A program made the translations under genes and the position numbers. The notes under the pieces were generated by a model. The model worked only from the letters and a program-made list of their open reading frames with translations. It had not been told where the DNA came from and did no database searches. A stretch of 64,000 nucleotides of DNA from assembly GCA_947488935.1 (NCBI GenBank), contig CANLBN010000002.1, positions 310,001-374,000 on the forward strand, written 5' to 3'. Of the stretch, positions 1 through 10,134 are shown in pieces. The stretch's first letter is position 1. The number at the start of each line of letters is the position of its first letter. This DNA is from an uncultured Pseudomonadales bacterium (GTDB lineage Bacteria; Pseudomonadota; Gammaproteobacteria; Pseudomonadales; Cellvibrionaceae).

Positions 1-799
1 CCGTAGCGGCTTCATTGGTTTCTGGCCCAAAATTATAAGCACCGGCTAATTCGGGCTGGCTCCATAACGTTTGTGCCAATGTCATATAGCTTGATAAGGG
101 CTCTAGTACATGTTGCCAAGGTCTAATGGCGTTAGGGCGCCTGATATGTACTACCTGATTCTTTTGCCAAGATCTAATGACGTCGGGTATTAATCGGTCG
201 GCTGACCAATCACCACCGCCAATAACATTTCCTGCTCGTGCACTGGCAATAGCCACTCCCTGTGTCTTGAGAAAAGCATCTCGATAGCTGTTTATGACTA
301 TTTCACTTGCTGCTTTACTCGCACTATAAGGGTCATGCCCGCCAAGATTATCTATTTCACGATAAGGCCAGTGCCATTCATGATTTTGATAAACTTTATC
401 TGTTGTGATCATGACGGCGACTTTTACACTATTTAAACCCTTTATTGCATCGAGAACGTGGGCAGTGCCCATCACATTACTCGAAAAAGTAGCCAGAGGG
501 TCTTGGTAACTTTTTCTAACTAATGCTTGGGCAGCTAGGTGAAATACAATATCGGGTTTACTTTGTTTGATTAATGTATTGAGCTTATCGGAATCTCGTA
601 TATCACAAAAATGGCTCTCTATTGATTTTGTCAGTTTGGCTTCTGTAAAGATATTGGGGCATGTTTCTGGCACTAAAGAAATACCTATTACATGAGCTCC
701 TAAATTCTGTAACCAAATTGATAGCCAAGCTCCCTTGAAGCCTGTATGCCCAGTGACAAGTACTCGTTTGTTCTTCCAAAAAGTTAGGGGAGGGCTCAT
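1..799 (-). CDS. rfbG: CDP-glucose 4,6-dehydratase (partial)
   Basis: Converts CDP-glucose to CDP-4-keto-6-deoxyglucose, the entry step to CDP-3,6-dideoxyhexoses. The reading frame starts at an ATG overlapping the stop of the upstream rfbF by four bases (ATGA) and runs off the left edge, so about 266 codons of a roughly 360-residue family are present. Visible are the Rossmann motif VTGHTGFKG near the N-terminus, FHLAAQ, the STDK-like ITTDKVY and the catalytic DPYSASK. An in-frame ATG six bases upstream is an alternative start. Being directly next to rfbF makes the assignment firm. The following dideoxyhexose genes would lie outside the window. Confidence 0.9.
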   Translation of the reverse strand, partial: MSPPLTFWKNKRVLVTGHTGFKGAWLSIWLQNLGAHVIGISLVPETCPNIFTEAKLTKSIESHFCDIRDSDKLNTLIKQSKPDIVFHLAAQALVRKSYQDPLATFSSNVMGTAHVLDAIKGLNSVKVAVMITTDKVYQNHEWHWPYREIDNLGGHDPYSASKAASEIVINSYRDAFLKTQGVAIASARAGNVIGGGDWSADRLIPDVIRSWQKNQVVHIRRPNAIRPWQHVLEPLSSYMTLAQTLWSQPELAGAYNFGPETNEAAT

Positions 800-1569
800 T
801 TCCATTGACACCATGGGGCTTTAGCTGTTTTCCATAAATCTTCTAGATAGTTTTTATCACGCAAAGTATCCATTGCATGCCAAAAGCCTGAATGCTTCCA
901 AGCGACTAGCTGGTTGTTTTGAGCAAGCCCTTGTAATGGTCCATCTTCCCAAGAGCTTTCATCACCTTCAATGAGTTCTAGCACTTTTGGTGATAGAACA
1001 AAGAACCCTCCATTAATTAAACCGCCATCACCCCGTGGCTTTTCGGTAAAACCTGTGACATCGTTGTTGGACAAAGAGAGTGCACCATAACGTCCTGGAG
1101 GCTGCACGGCTGCGACGGTGGCCAACTTACCATGAGATTTATGAAATTTAATCTCTTCATCAATATTAATATTGGCTAGACCATCGCCATAGGTAAAACA
1201 AAAAGCTTCTTCATTTTTTAAGTATTCTGATACACGTTTTAATCGCCCTCCAGTCATCGAGGTTTCACCAGTGTCAACGAGTGTGACTTTCCATGGTTCT
1301 GCTTTTTGGCGATGAACTTCCATTGTGTTGGATTGCATATCAAAGGTTACATCAGACATATGCAAGAAGTAATTAGCAAAATATTCTTTAATGATATAGC
1401 CTTTGTAGCCGCAACAAATAATGAAGTCGTTAACCCCATGTGCAGAGTAGAGCTTCATGATATGCCAAAGAATAGGTTTGCCCCCAATTTCAATCATGGG
1501 TTTAGGTTTAAGGTGGGTTTCTTCTGAAATGCGTGTGCCAAAGCCGCCTGCTAGTATTACTGCAATCAT
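796..1569 (-). CDS. rfbF: Glucose-1-phosphate cytidylyltransferase
   Basis: Makes CDP-glucose from CTP and glucose-1-phosphate for the dehydratase encoded next. The 257-residue length is typical. The nucleotidyltransferase signature LAGGFGTR (residues 6-13) followed by KPKPM is at the N-terminus, and [16 protein letters not shown] and the C-terminal [11 protein letters not shown] match RfbF. Its start overlaps the stop of the upstream gene by four bases and its stop overlaps rfbG, so the three genes appear translationally coupled. Its presence implies a CDP-linked 6-deoxy or dideoxy sugar in the polysaccharide. Confidence 0.95.
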   Translation of the reverse strand: MIAVILAGGFGTRISEETHLKPKPMIEIGGKPILWHIMKLYSAHGVNDFIICCGYKGYIIKEYFANYFLHMSDVTFDMQSNTMEVHRQKAEPWKVTLVDTGETSMTGGRLKRVSEYLKNEEAFCFTYGDGLANINIDEEIKFHKSHGKLATVAAVQPPGRYGALSLSNNDVTGFTEKPRGDGGLINGGFFVLSPKVLELIEGDESSWEDGPLQGLAQNNQLVAWKHSGFWHAMDTLRDKNYLEDLWKTAKAPWCQWK

Positions 1570-3218
1570 AATGAGGCCTCAATATTTTCCATAGTAAATT
1601 CTTCTCCGAAATGAGAGTAATCCATTCTAAAGTTACCAGATTCTATAAATGTATCTAGTGCTTTACAGATAGTTGTGTGTTTTTCTTGGGTAAATTCTTT
1701 TTTCCAGGTATCGTATATTTTAGGTTCGAATTGGCCATAGTAGCCACCAATGCTCTCTATTGTTTTCTCATAATTATTTAAGAATAAATTATCAGTATTG
1801 AATATAAAGTTCATGAAGTAGTATTCATAAATTTGTCGCTTATCGATACTGAAGTCTAAGTTATCAAGGTTAAGTAATTGGCTTTCATAATCCCTAATAC
1901 TTTTTGGATGAATATTAAAATTATATGCTATATGAGGGTTGTTTAAAGAGGCATTAATAACGGGTATTCCAAGAGCTGCATATTCAAAGCCAATGGTGCC
2001 GTATACTGTTAAAGCTACATCTATGCCTTCAGCAATGATTTGGTGATGCGAAGAATCAGAAGGTAATAATTTGAACTCAGGATAGTGTTGAATAAAATCT
2101 TCAATTATCTCTTTAGTTCCTTGTATGTAATCAGGATGTGTCTTTATATACCAATCATAATCTGTTTTTTTGCTAGTTTTTCCAAGAAAATGCAACCATT
2201 CATAAAAGTCTGGGAATAAGTTTTTACCATAACTGTGAGGGCTGTCAAAAAAGCAATGAGTTGCAATTAATATTTTTTTTCTTGAAGATGGGTGGATCAG
2301 CTGCTCATGTCTCGAGTCACTATAAGCAGACTTTTGTGAGTAGCTCATATCTACTCCTACTTCTCCAGCGAATCGCCTATCGATTCTCCGCTTGGCTTCC
2401 TTTAAGCCCCAATTTTGTACTTTTTGAGGCAGTTTCAAAAATTTCTCCGGAAAATAATGAAAGTCATTGTAGGCAAAGAGATTTGATTCTTTAACTCGAT
2501 AGAGGTGAGTTATAGTGGCTTGGTAAACTGCGATATCTTTTTTAATAGCTATCCGCAAAGGTATCGCTAAATTGTAAACACAGTGGCTTATGTTTATTGC
2601 TTTTATATTGTTAGCGTTAAAGAATTGTTCCCATACTATAAATAATGTAATTGATTTTTTTAAGTGCTCTTTGAAAAGAGCAGAGTCAATGTTAATAGTA
2701 GGTAAAGTATAAGTTCTCAAATAGGTGTCATAGATTAAGTCTCCAATCCAACTCCCATTTATTACAATATTTTCAATGTCTCCGGTATTTGATAGAGAAG
2801 CTAATATTTTCTCCGTGGTGATTGCGGCTTCTTTTTTTTGTTCTTGATTTGCTTTTGGTTGAAAAATAGAAGCCGCGTTAAATGATCGATATATACCTAT
2901 ATGGTCATTGTTGAGTAGTTTTTGTATTTTATATATTAAGCTCTCTTTGAGCCCGGCCGTAGGGTATGGCTTGTAAGCAATAATTTGAGCATTATGTTTT
3001 TTTGCTAATCTATTGGCTAAATAAGAATAGGCAATATGAGAAGAGCGCGATTCGTTTAATTCAAAGAGAACAACAGGGTTGTTATTTTTTTTGGGTGTAT
3101 TTTTTATGAAAAGAGATTGATTGTGTTTTATATATCGCTTAGAGGCGGCAGGGCTTTTCAAGTGTTTTATAAGGTTATAAGTCCGTAAGAATATGTTGTT
3201 TTTTTGTAAAATTTTCAT
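1566..3218 (-). CDS. Unknown surface-polysaccharide protein, GT-B-like
   Basis: A 550-residue protein I cannot name. There is no signal peptide or clear membrane segment. The C-terminal half resembles capsule/Kdo-type GT-B transferases: an IKTHPDY segment (compare the HP motif in phosphate- and sugar-binding loops), then [21 protein letters not shown], the usual nucleotide-sugar binding region of such enzymes. The N-terminal part (about 45-130) has [18 protein letters not shown], suggestive of a Rossmann half. It sits between rfbF (four-base overlap) and another GT-B-like gene in the same operon, so a glycosyltransferase or surface-carbohydrate synthesis role is the best inference. It is very AT-rich, as are its neighbours, which suggests horizontally acquired polysaccharide DNA. 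Confidence 0.65.
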   Translation of the reverse strand: MKILQKNNIFLRTYNLIKHLKSPAASKRYIKHNQSLFIKNTPKKNNNPVVLFELNESRSSHIAYSYLANRLAKKHNAQIIAYKPYPTAGLKESLIYKIQKLLNNDHIGIYRSFNAASIFQPKANQEQKKEAAITTEKILASLSNTGDIENIVINGSWIGDLIYDTYLRTYTLPTINIDSALFKEHLKKSITLFIVWEQFFNANNIKAINISHCVYNLAIPLRIAIKKDIAVYQATITHLYRVKESNLFAYNDFHYFPEKFLKLPQKVQNWGLKEAKRRIDRRFAGEVGVDMSYSQKSAYSDSRHEQLIHPSSRKKILIATHCFFDSPHSYGKNLFPDFYEWLHFLGKTSKKTDYDWYIKTHPDYIQGTKEIIEDFIQHYPEFKLLPSDSSHHQIIAEGIDVALTVYGTIGFEYAALGIPVINASLNNPHIAYNFNIHPKSIRDYESQLLNLDNLDFSIDKRQIYEYYFMNFIFNTDNLFLNNYEKTIESIGGYYGQFEPKIYDTWKKEFTQEKHTTICKALDTFIESGNFRMDYSHFGEEFTMENIEASL

Positions 3219-3275
3219 TGGCTTTTAATAAAATAGGTCTTCAGTATTAGCTGTATCTTTTAAATTAATCTATTT

Positions 3276-4169
3276 TTACTCGGTTTCTGAGTTTGTAATA
3301 TATTCAATTTCGCTGTGAGGAAGTTTTGTAGACAGCCCTTGAGGTGGAATTGCAGAAATTACGCGACGTTTGGCTATTAGCCCAACAATCATTGCCATGC
3401 TTGCACAGCCGACAATAATGTCACTACTAGCAATCTCTTCCAATAATGATTTTTCTCCACCTAACATTGGGGTTGGGTCTAGCTTTTTGATTATTTGGTT
3501 GTATTTACAAGGTGACTCTGATGGGTGAGGGCGAAGTATTATACGATTGATAGGTGTTCCTATTACATGTAAGTTTTTAAAAAAGTATTCCAGTGCATCA
3601 AATTCATCATAGCCCCAGTGTTTTGGGTCTCCATAAGATTTTTCAGCATGCTCGCTAAGCGGTTCGCACACAAATAATATATTGACTCCTTTCTGTATAG
3701 TAGAGAAATTTTCTTTTTTTTCGATTTCGGATACTTCTGAGTAGAGGTCTAAAAAATAAGGGTTTTCTTTTAGTCGTATTAGTGAGTTGTTAAAGCATTC
3801 TTGTGCTATATCATATGCTGTTTTATCGCCCACCCAAATTTCATCGGGTAATACCTCTTCGCCATGCCGAATAAAACGATCATTATAATTACACCAGTGA
3901 TCTATAAATGAATAAGCAGGTATGTGAGCCTTTTTAGCCTTTTTGAGTGCTGTCCACTCTAAATCCGATTGCCAGCTTGTGCCGCATATAATCTTTGAGC
4001 ACTTTTGCAGCGCGACCTCTAAAGTCGTAGTTTCAATGTTACCAAGCTTCCGAGAGAAAATGTTCTTTGCTGGGCCATCTAATACATAAAAGCATTCTAT
4101 TTTTTCTCTTTTTACATAGCTCGAGAGAATTTCCGCGCCTCCAGCATCATGACAAATAATAGCGATCAT
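3276..4169 (-). CDS. Unknown polysaccharide-locus protein, GT-B/epimerase-like fold
   Basis: A 297-residue cytoplasmic protein without a name I trust. It opens with IICHDAGGAEILSSYV, contains SFIDHWCNY, a RPHPSE segment near residue 220 and ends with GCASMAMIVGLIAKRRVI, a pattern shared by surface-carbohydrate proteins of the GT-B or UDP-GlcNAc 2-epimerase fold. It starts two bases after the GNAT gene and lies 57 bases before the 550-residue protein in the same operon. A glycosyltransferase or a sugar-processing enzyme acting with the adjacent aminotransferase/acetyltransferase set is possible. Substrate and reaction are not visible. Confidence 0.65.
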   Translation of the reverse strand: MIAIICHDAGGAEILSSYVKREKIECFYVLDGPAKNIFSRKLGNIETTTLEVALQKCSKIICGTSWQSDLEWTALKKAKKAHIPAYSFIDHWCNYNDRFIRHGEEVLPDEIWVGDKTAYDIAQECFNNSLIRLKENPYFLDLYSEVSEIEKKENFSTIQKGVNILFVCEPLSEHAEKSYGDPKHWGYDEFDALEYFFKNLHVIGTPINRIILRPHPSESPCKYNQIIKKLDPTPMLGGEKSLLEEIASSDIIVGCASMAMIVGLIAKRRVISAIPPQGLSTKLPHSEIEYITNSETE

Positions 4170-4171
4170 AT

Positions 4172-4711
4172 TCAGCTGTTTCTTTTGATGAATTCGGTGC
4201 GTAAAATCCCATATTCGATAGCATCGACCCAGTTTCCCTCTAAAAATAAATGATTTCTTCGACGGCCTTCTTCAGTCATGCCAAGTTTTAATGCAAGATT
4301 TTTCATGCCTAAGTTTGTATCTGCTGTGCCGCAATAGATACGCTCTAAATTTAACTTTAAGAAACCATGTTTTATAAGCGCTTCAGCTGCTCTAATTCCA
4401 ACGGATTGTCCCCAATGCTTTTTGTTGCCTATCAGTATTGCTAGTTCTGCGTTTCGGTTGATAAAGGAGATTGATTGCAAGCTAATATTTCCTATATGTC
4501 CATCAGAAGTATGACAGATTGCCCAAACAAGATGCTCTTCATTATTTAGAGAATCATAATAACTTTGGAACCAATATTTGTTTTTAGGGAATTTTCCATG
4601 AGAATTGTAATTGTTAATCTCTTGGTCTTCGAACCAAGTTGGATAATCCCCATCGAGATCATTTTCTTGAAGTCCGCGAACGTAATAGTCTTGTGATAAC
4701 TGGTAAATCAT
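4172..4711 (-). CDS. GNAT acetyltransferase, RimJ/RimL type (possible PseH or amino-sugar N-acetyltransferase)
   Basis: A GNAT-fold N-acetyltransferase of 179 residues. An in-frame start lies 24 bases upstream, but the ATG at 4711 overlaps the TGA of the preceding aminotransferase (ATGA) and has GGAG about eight bases before it, so I use that one. Visible are the N-terminal LQENDLDGDYPTWF, the acetyl-CoA loop around HWGQSVGIRAAEAL, and NLERIYCG, as in PseH and related sugar acetyltransferases. The pathway here has pseB, C, F, G and I but no other PseH candidate, so it may fill that role. Alternatively it acetylates the amino sugar made by the adjacent DegT aminotransferase. Confidence 0.8.
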   Translation of the reverse strand: MIYQLSQDYYVRGLQENDLDGDYPTWFEDQEINNYNSHGKFPKNKYWFQSYYDSLNNEEHLVWAICHTSDGHIGNISLQSISFINRNAELAILIGNKKHWGQSVGIRAAEALIKHGFLKLNLERIYCGTADTNLGMKNLALKLGMTEEGRRRNHLFLEGNWVDAIEYGILRTEFIKRNS

Positions 4712-5994
4712 CGAAGTAACTCCATATTCTTCCAAACCTTATGAAATGCAGAGATAATAAGTGAGATATCTTCGTGGTCAAAATTATAGACACACATTGG
4801 CATAACTAAAAATGTTTTTTCGTGGAGTTCTTCTGCCGTTGGACATATCCCTTTACTGTAGTCCACTTCACGTTCGCATATATCAGAATTCCAAGGAAAG
4901 CCCTTTGAGCCATAAGCTATTTTTTGTTGATACATAGGAAGCTGATGAACGTTGACATAGCCTTCCCCAATGGTGACCCCTTCAGCAACTAAGGCATTGC
5001 ATATATTTTTTCGTGAAACGCCTAACGCATCTACATCAAGTACAATAGGATAGCCATAATAAACATGAGTAGCATGTTCTTGTACAATAGGGGTTTGAAG
5101 CCCCGGCAGCCCAGATAGGCCTTGGGTTAATAATTCGGCTGTTTCTTGACGTTTTTGAGTCAAGTGCTCTAGTTTTTTAAGTTGCTCTATGCCTATAGCA
5201 CATTCTATTTCTCCCAGCCTAAAGTTATAGCCAATCATATTTGCTATATTTGTTGTACCTTTCCCATCAACGACCGCTTCGGCATGGTTTCGTATAAGTT
5301 GTAGCTTGCTGGCGATGTCATCATCATTTGTGACTAATATACCCCCTTCCCCTGTATGGATATGCTTATGATAATTTAAGCTAAACCCTCCCACGTGAGA
5401 CAGTGTGCCAGCATATTTTCCACGGTAAGTAGCGCCTGGTGCTTGAGCGGTATCGGATATAACTTTTAAGTTATGTTTTGATGCTATTTCCATTAGGGCA
5501 TCGATATTTGCAGATTGCCCAAAAATATCGATGGATATAATTGCTTTTGTTTTTGAGGTGATATTTTTTTCCACAGAAACAGGGTCGATGCAAAATGTTT
5601 TAGGGTCTATATCGGCGAAGACAGGTATAGCATTCCACTGTATTATAGCGGTTGCACTAGCACACATAGTAAAGGGGGAGACTATAACTTCGTCTCCAGG
5701 TTCAATACCTATTGCGCCTACCGCGGCGATAAGACCCGATGTCCAAGAATTTACTGTGATAGCATGCTTTACATCAAAATACTTTTCACATTTCCTTTCA
5801 AACTCTTGTACTTTTGGGCCTCCGAAGAAATCATTTCCCCAAGCACCAATAAATTGAGATAAAACCCCGCTCTCCACAACCTGGCTTGCAGCAGCAACTT
5901 CTTCACTACCAATAGAATTATAGTGAGTCATTTCTTTATTAATAAGTTTGTTACCGCCCAGTAATGCTAGTTGGTCATTTATCTCTTTGTTCAT
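4708..5994 (-). CDS. DegT/DnrJ/EryC1/StrS-family sugar aminotransferase
   Basis: PLP-dependent aminotransferase that would add an amino group to a keto-sugar nucleotide. The frame extends 60 bases further upstream, but the ATG at 5994 overlaps the TAA of the upstream oxidoreductase (TAATG) and is preceded by GGAA, giving 428 residues. Family marks: GDEVIVSPFTMCASATAI, SDTAQAPGATY and SLNYHKHIHTGEGG with the PLP lysine in the usual place. The order oxidoreductase, aminotransferase, acetyltransferase mirrors WbpB/WbpE/WbpD-type sets that oxidise, transaminate and acetylate a sugar. The exact substrate cannot be read from the sequence. Confidence 0.88.
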   Translation of the reverse strand: MNKEINDQLALLGGNKLINKEMTHYNSIGSEEVAAASQVVESGVLSQFIGAWGNDFFGGPKVQEFERKCEKYFDVKHAITVNSWTSGLIAAVGAIGIEPGDEVIVSPFTMCASATAIIQWNAIPVFADIDPKTFCIDPVSVEKNITSKTKAIISIDIFGQSANIDALMEIASKHNLKVISDTAQAPGATYRGKYAGTLSHVGGFSLNYHKHIHTGEGGILVTNDDDIASKLQLIRNHAEAVVDGKGTTNIANMIGYNFRLGEIECAIGIEQLKKLEHLTQKRQETAELLTQGLSGLPGLQTPIVQEHATHVYYGYPIVLDVDALGVSRKNICNALVAEGVTIGEGYVNVHQLPMYQQKIAYGSKGFPWNSDICEREVDYSKGICPTAEELHEKTFLVMPMCVYNFDHEDISLIISAFHKVWKNMELLR

Positions 5995-6956
5995 TAAGTG
6001 TTTCCAATGGAGGTTAAATGTTTCAGTGTTTGTAAGGCTTCTATACCAGTACATAAAGAAGTTTTATTGTTGTTTAGAGCATTAAAGATTTGATGGACTA
6101 CCTGTAACTGTATGTGATCAAGGTTAGTATCAATTGGTTTTGAAATTGTATTGAGATAGGTGTAGCCAACAAGTGTTTTACTTTGTTTTTTCCCTTGCCA
6201 GGTAACTTGAGCACCTCCTTGGTCATAACGCAGCCTACCGTTTGTAGCAACTAATTCGATCGTATAATGTGAGTAGTTTTCTTCTTTAGCAGCTAAAAAA
6301 TAGCATATATTCTCTTGGAAGCTAACCTTTATATCGGGTTCGTAGTCATCATCAAGTTGCAGACCAGAAGAAATAACTTTGAGCTGTTTTGCTTCTCCGA
6401 GCCAATAATTTAATAGGTCAAAAAAATGAGACCCATTATGTATTAAACCTTTAGAGTACCAAACAATTCCCTTTACAGGTAATTGAATAATCTCGTTATC
6501 AATCATGTCTTTAATTTCTTGTGTGGCTGTATCTGCACGCCGTATATAATTTACATATAATTCTATTCCTAACTTATTGCACTGTTTTATCATTTCCTCT
6601 GCTTCAGCCACATTATATGATAAGGGTTTTTCGCAGATAATTATTCGCGGTTTGCAAACTGATATAATTTCACAAAATGCAGTATAGTGATGTTGCGTTG
6701 GTAATGAAATTGCCACGACATCTATTTTTAGATCTGTAAGTTTATTGGTAATCGTTTTATATGTTTTTCCTGGATAGTGTATTTTGTATGTTTTTAAACT
6801 TTCCTCATTGCTATCGATGCCTGCAACAAGTTTGAAGTTTTCATGTTGATTGAATGCTCTAGCATGAGAATAAGTGTAATTATCTATTGAAAGATGTAAG
6901 TCGGAGAGCATGCCTATATTGCCAAGCCCAATTATTGCAACATTAAATGTAGTCAT
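5994..6956 (-). CDS. Gfo/Idh/MocA-family sugar oxidoreductase
   Basis: NAD(P)-dependent oxidoreductase of 320 residues. The Rossmann motif GLGNIGML occurs at residues 11-18, and ICEKPLSYNVAEAEEMI (the EKP motif with the catalytic lysine) near residue 110, followed by the C-terminal sheet domain. It probably oxidises a nucleotide-sugar hydroxyl to give the keto group used by the next gene's aminotransferase, with which it shares a TAATG overlap. The six-base gap to the upstream methyltransferase gene supports one transcript. Substrate is inferred from context only. Confidence 0.85.
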   Translation of the reverse strand: MTTFNVAIIGLGNIGMLSDLHLSIDNYTYSHARAFNQHENFKLVAGIDSNEESLKTYKIHYPGKTYKTITNKLTDLKIDVVAISLPTQHHYTAFCEIISVCKPRIIICEKPLSYNVAEAEEMIKQCNKLGIELYVNYIRRADTATQEIKDMIDNEIIQLPVKGIVWYSKGLIHNGSHFFDLLNYWLGEAKQLKVISSGLQLDDDYEPDIKVSFQENICYFLAAKEENYSHYTIELVATNGRLRYDQGGAQVTWQGKKQSKTLVGYTYLNTISKPIDTNLDHIQLQVVHQIFNALNNNKTSLCTGIEALQTLKHLTSIGNT

Positions 6957-6962
6957 AGATGG

Positions 6963-7736
6963 CTATTTTTTTGAAAAAATATAGTTCCAACGGGTAGGGT
7001 TTTTTACTACTTCACCTTCAGGGTTAAGTTCGGAGTGTTGAAAGTGCTTTTCTAAATGTAGACCGTACTTTTTGGCTTGAGCGATAAAGTTTTCTGGGGT
7101 CGCAAAAAAAAGATCTTTAGGTGCAATGACTAATGGCTCTTTAGATAAAAGTGCAGTTAGGGTTTGTTTTACTCTTCGAAAAAAGCTGTTTACCCCTTGG
7201 TTTTTTAAAGTCCACCATAACCATAATAAAATAGAATCTCCGAACTTCTTATCTGCATACTCATCGATACTCGGAGTTTCCCCGATATAGATTATGCTGT
7301 TGTCTTTAGATATTCTAATTAACTCTTTGAATGCGTCGTCAACTTCTACACCTGATAAATAGATAAATACACCATTACAGATAACAACATTTGCAATATT
7401 AGAGGGAAGGTTTGTTTGCTGGGCTAGACCTTCTTCAATTGTAGTATTGGGGATTTCTTCTACAAGAGGGCGGACTCGATCTGCTTCAGCCTTACTGGGA
7501 GAAATACCAATAATTTGAGTCAATTGTTTATCTATCAGTTGTATTAGAGTGCCATCTCCACAGCCAATATCGACCAATGTGTCTGTATCCGTTAGTGATA
7601 TTTCATTAAGTATATTTCTTGAAATAAATTGGGTGAGCTGTTTGTTCAAGCCTCTACCAGAAAGCTCATGTGGGTCTTTGGACTTAGTTCTATATTCATA
7701 TACATCAATGTGTGATTTACATTTTATGATTGGCAT
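6963..7736 (-). CDS. Class I SAM-dependent methyltransferase
   Basis: A 257-residue methyltransferase. Motif I, LVDIGCGDGTLIQLI, lies near residues 54-68, followed by VVICNGVFIYL at the motif II/III position. The C-terminal third (FRRVKQTL to YIFSKK) has no feature I recognise. It lies between pseI and the oxidoreductase gene, with short gaps on both sides, so it probably O- or N-methylates a residue of the polysaccharide or its nucleotide-sugar precursor. It differs in sequence and length from the second methyltransferase of the operon, so the two are not recent duplicates. Confidence 0.8.
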   Translation of the reverse strand: MPIIKCKSHIDVYEYRTKSKDPHELSGRGLNKQLTQFISRNILNEISLTDTDTLVDIGCGDGTLIQLIDKQLTQIIGISPSKAEADRVRPLVEEIPNTTIEEGLAQQTNLPSNIANVVICNGVFIYLSGVEVDDAFKELIRISKDNSIIYIGETPSIDEYADKKFGDSILLWLWWTLKNQGVNSFFRRVKQTLTALLSKEPLVIAPKDLFFATPENFIAQAKKYGLHLEKHFQHSELNPEGEVVKNPTRWNYIFSKK

Positions 7737-7747
7737 ACTTGAAGTAC

Positions 7748-8797
7748 CTATTCAGATATATCTGTGAGCAAAACAGCTGTATTTTTTTCTATAGGTTTTG
7801 TAACTTTTTTCCCTAGAATTTTGTCTAGATATTTAGGCGCTAAACCGTATCCAGGTCTGATACTTTTAACTGAATCTTCGGTAATAATATCGCCTTCGTT
7901 TAAATCCTTTATAAAATAGAGTGATCTTCTGTAGGCAGCATTACTTCTTTCGCTAGATTTTAATCCGTAATCAACAGTGCCTAATGATTTCCATGCCGTT
8001 AATGTTTCATTGCATAAGTTTGTTAGATCTTGGGGCTCAAGGGAGAAGCTGTCATCTGGCCCTCCTGCATTTCGATCGAGAGTGAAATGCTTTTCAATAA
8101 TAGAGGCGCCGAGAACAATACTAGATACCGCGGCTGTATTACTGATGGTGTGATCTGATAATCCTGTTGTTAAATTAAAACGTTTTAGCATGTCGGGTAT
8201 TACCCGAAGATTGCAATCTTCGCTAGGTGCTGGATACCCACTAATACAATGAAGAATGGCTAATTGCTTACAACCACTCTCTTGTGCGGCAGTAATGGCT
8301 TCTTGTATTTCATTATCATTGGCCATACCTGTTGATATAATCATGGGTTTTCCTGTACTAGCAGCATACCGAATAAGCGGTAAATCAACTGCTTCGAATG
8401 AAGCAATTTTATAAGCCGGTGCATTAAGATCCTCTAACATGTCTACTGCAGTTTTATCAAATGGGGAGCTAAATATAGTTATTCCAAGCTTATGGGCATA
8501 ATCGAATAATATAGGGTGCCAATCCCATGGTGTATGAGCTTCATCATATAGTTCATAGAGGGTTCTGCCATCCCATAGGCCTCCTTTAATAACAAATTCT
8601 GGTTTGTTGCAGTTAAGTGTAATTGTGTCAGGCTTGTATGTTTGTAGTTTTATGGCATCTGCACCTGCATTTTTTGCTGTTTCAATTAACAGCTTTGCTT
8701 TTTCAATAGAGCCGTCATGATTAGCGGATAATTCTGCAATTATATAAGGAGGGTGGGATTGTCCAATGTTTCTACCGTTTATTTTAAATGCAGACAT
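7748..8797 (-). CDS. pseI: Pseudaminic acid synthase
   Basis: Condenses 2,4-diacetamido-2,4,6-trideoxy-L-altrose with phosphoenolpyruvate to make pseudaminic acid. The 349-residue NeuB-family protein has the TIM-barrel marks IIAELSANHDGSIEKA, DAIKLQTYKPDT, FSSPFD, STGMA, LLHC-type AILHCISGYP and GLSDHT, then EKHFTLDR, and a C-terminal SAF domain (about 285-345) starting RRSLYF. WDGRTLYELYDEAHTPWDWH is characteristic of PseI rather than of sialic-acid or legionaminic-acid synthases. Its start overlaps the last base of the WbqC-like gene. Together with pseB, C, F and G it nearly completes the pathway. Confidence 0.93.
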   Translation of the reverse strand: MSAFKINGRNIGQSHPPYIIAELSANHDGSIEKAKLLIETAKNAGADAIKLQTYKPDTITLNCNKPEFVIKGGLWDGRTLYELYDEAHTPWDWHPILFDYAHKLGITIFSSPFDKTAVDMLEDLNAPAYKIASFEAVDLPLIRYAASTGKPMIISTGMANDNEIQEAITAAQESGCKQLAILHCISGYPAPSEDCNLRVIPDMLKRFNLTTGLSDHTISNTAAVSSIVLGASIIEKHFTLDRNAGGPDDSFSLEPQDLTNLCNETLTAWKSLGTVDYGLKSSERSNAAYRRSLYFIKDLNEGDIITEDSVKSIRPGYGLAPKYLDKILGKKVTKPIEKNTAVLLTDISE

Positions 8798-9489
8798 TAT
8801 CGAGCACCTCTAATGTAATCTAGTGAATTTTGATAGCCCACATTGGCAATTAAGTCTATTACCGACATGTAGGGTATGAATTCTTTTGTGCCAGTTTGTG
8901 GATATGCTATAGGGGTATGCTCATTATATTTGAGTGTTATATTACTATTATCAAATACACCATCTTGCTCTAAATATTCCTTTGAGCCAGGAGGTGACAC
9001 ATAAGTATCGCAGCGTAAATGTTGACATATATTGTGTAGTTTATCGGATCTAAATCCCGCTGATGGTATATCTTTAGACCGTTTGAATGTCACGTCTAAG
9101 TTAAGCAAGCGTGTTATCTGTTCTATAATTTCAATATTCATATCAGCTAGGTTCTCATGCTTTTTAAGTGTATCCACTGATAATATATCTAAGATATCAT
9201 TTTTATAGGGGGCTTTAGCATAACTGTGATTCAATGTGTTAATGAATTTATTGATCCAGGTATCATCGATTAATAGTTGTGCTTCATATATTTTGGTTGA
9301 TTGCGGTGACTTTACAATGGGGAGACTAATTAATGCCTCGTTACCATTGCTGAGAATACGATTGCGTACTTGCCAAGATCTACGGGTGAGTTGTACATCA
9401 TCAAAAAATACAAATGTATCAACTTGATCTATTAAGTCAAAATACCCAATCCAAGGCAAAAAAGTAGGTTGCATTATTGCGCATTTCAT
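8797..9489 (-). CDS. WbqC-like family protein
   Basis: A 230-residue protein of the WbqC family, recognised from the N-terminal MQPTFLPWIGYFDLIDQVDTFVFFDDVQ and the following SWQVRNRI. Members occur in O-antigen and capsule loci, often beside sugar-nucleotide or aminotransferase genes. Their biochemical role is unsettled, although the family has been linked to modification of surface sugars. Here it sits directly upstream of pseI with a one-base overlap and downstream of a small methyltransferase, which ties it to the pseudaminic-acid branch. No signal peptide or membrane segment is seen. Confidence 0.85.
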   Translation of the reverse strand: MKCAIMQPTFLPWIGYFDLIDQVDTFVFFDDVQLTRRSWQVRNRILSNGNEALISLPIVKSPQSTKIYEAQLLIDDTWINKFINTLNHSYAKAPYKNDILDILSVDTLKKHENLADMNIEIIEQITRLLNLDVTFKRSKDIPSAGFRSDKLHNICQHLRCDTYVSPPGSKEYLEQDGVFDNSNITLKYNEHTPIAYPQTGTKEFIPYMSVIDLIANVGYQNSLDYIRGAR

Positions 9490-9524
9490 AAAATTTTAAA
9501 TTGCCCAGTTGAGTAATGCTTTTA

Positions 9525-10127
9525 TCATTTGTTATACAAAAAGCAAGCGAATTCAAAAGGTATAACTCCTGCTTTAAGTTGGTAATCGTTCAGTAATGTA
9601 ATAAATGGGGTAACATTTTTTTTGCAATAGCTAAAAACTTCTTCGGGAAATGCATAGAATAGGTTTTCGTCCTGATAATCAACGTAGGCGCTCATCATAT
9701 TGAAAGCGAGGCAGTATCTTGTTTTCTCAAATAATTCACTGATAGTCGCTTCAAAAAAAACTTGGTTATCAGGGGTTTTGTTATTGAAGACTCCGCTGAT
9801 GAATACAAAGTCAAAAGTCTCTTCATCCAGTTGTTTTTTGTTGATGAAACGTGCTTCAGGGTATTTCTTTTGAGCAATTGGATAAAACTCATCTACAAAA
9901 TCATAGCCAACATATTCACACTTAATATTTAATGAGTTTATGTGGCCTGCTAGAGCAGCTGCTCCACATCCAAAGTCTAATATTTTTTTACCTTCAATAT
10001 TTCCCGATCTCAATAGCTGGAAGAAGCGTAGCTCTTGTGTCTCTTTACTTGAATACTGAGCTGATAGATGTGAGTCACCATGCTGAGCTAAAAGGTCTCG
10101 ATAGTGCGATTGAACATCATTATTCAT
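9525..10127 (-). CDS. Small class I SAM-dependent methyltransferase
   Basis: A 200-residue methyltransferase with motif I ILDFGCGAAALAGHI near residues 45-59, then EYVGYDFVDEFYPIA and FDFVFISGVFN. It begins eight bases after pseG and ends 35 bases before the WbqC-like gene. By position it may methylate a pseudaminic-acid or other sugar intermediate, but small methyltransferases of this type act on many substrates. This second methyltransferase in the operon shares no obvious sequence with the first outside motif I. Confidence 0.78.
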   Translation of the reverse strand: MNNDVQSHYRDLLAQHGDSHLSAQYSSKETQELRFFQLLRSGNIEGKKILDFGCGAAALAGHINSLNIKCEYVGYDFVDEFYPIAQKKYPEARFINKKQLDEETFDFVFISGVFNNKTPDNQVFFEATISELFEKTRYCLAFNMMSAYVDYQDENLFYAFPEEVFSYCKKNVTPFITLLNDYQLKAGVIPFEFACFLYNK

Positions 10128-10134
10128 ATGGAAC

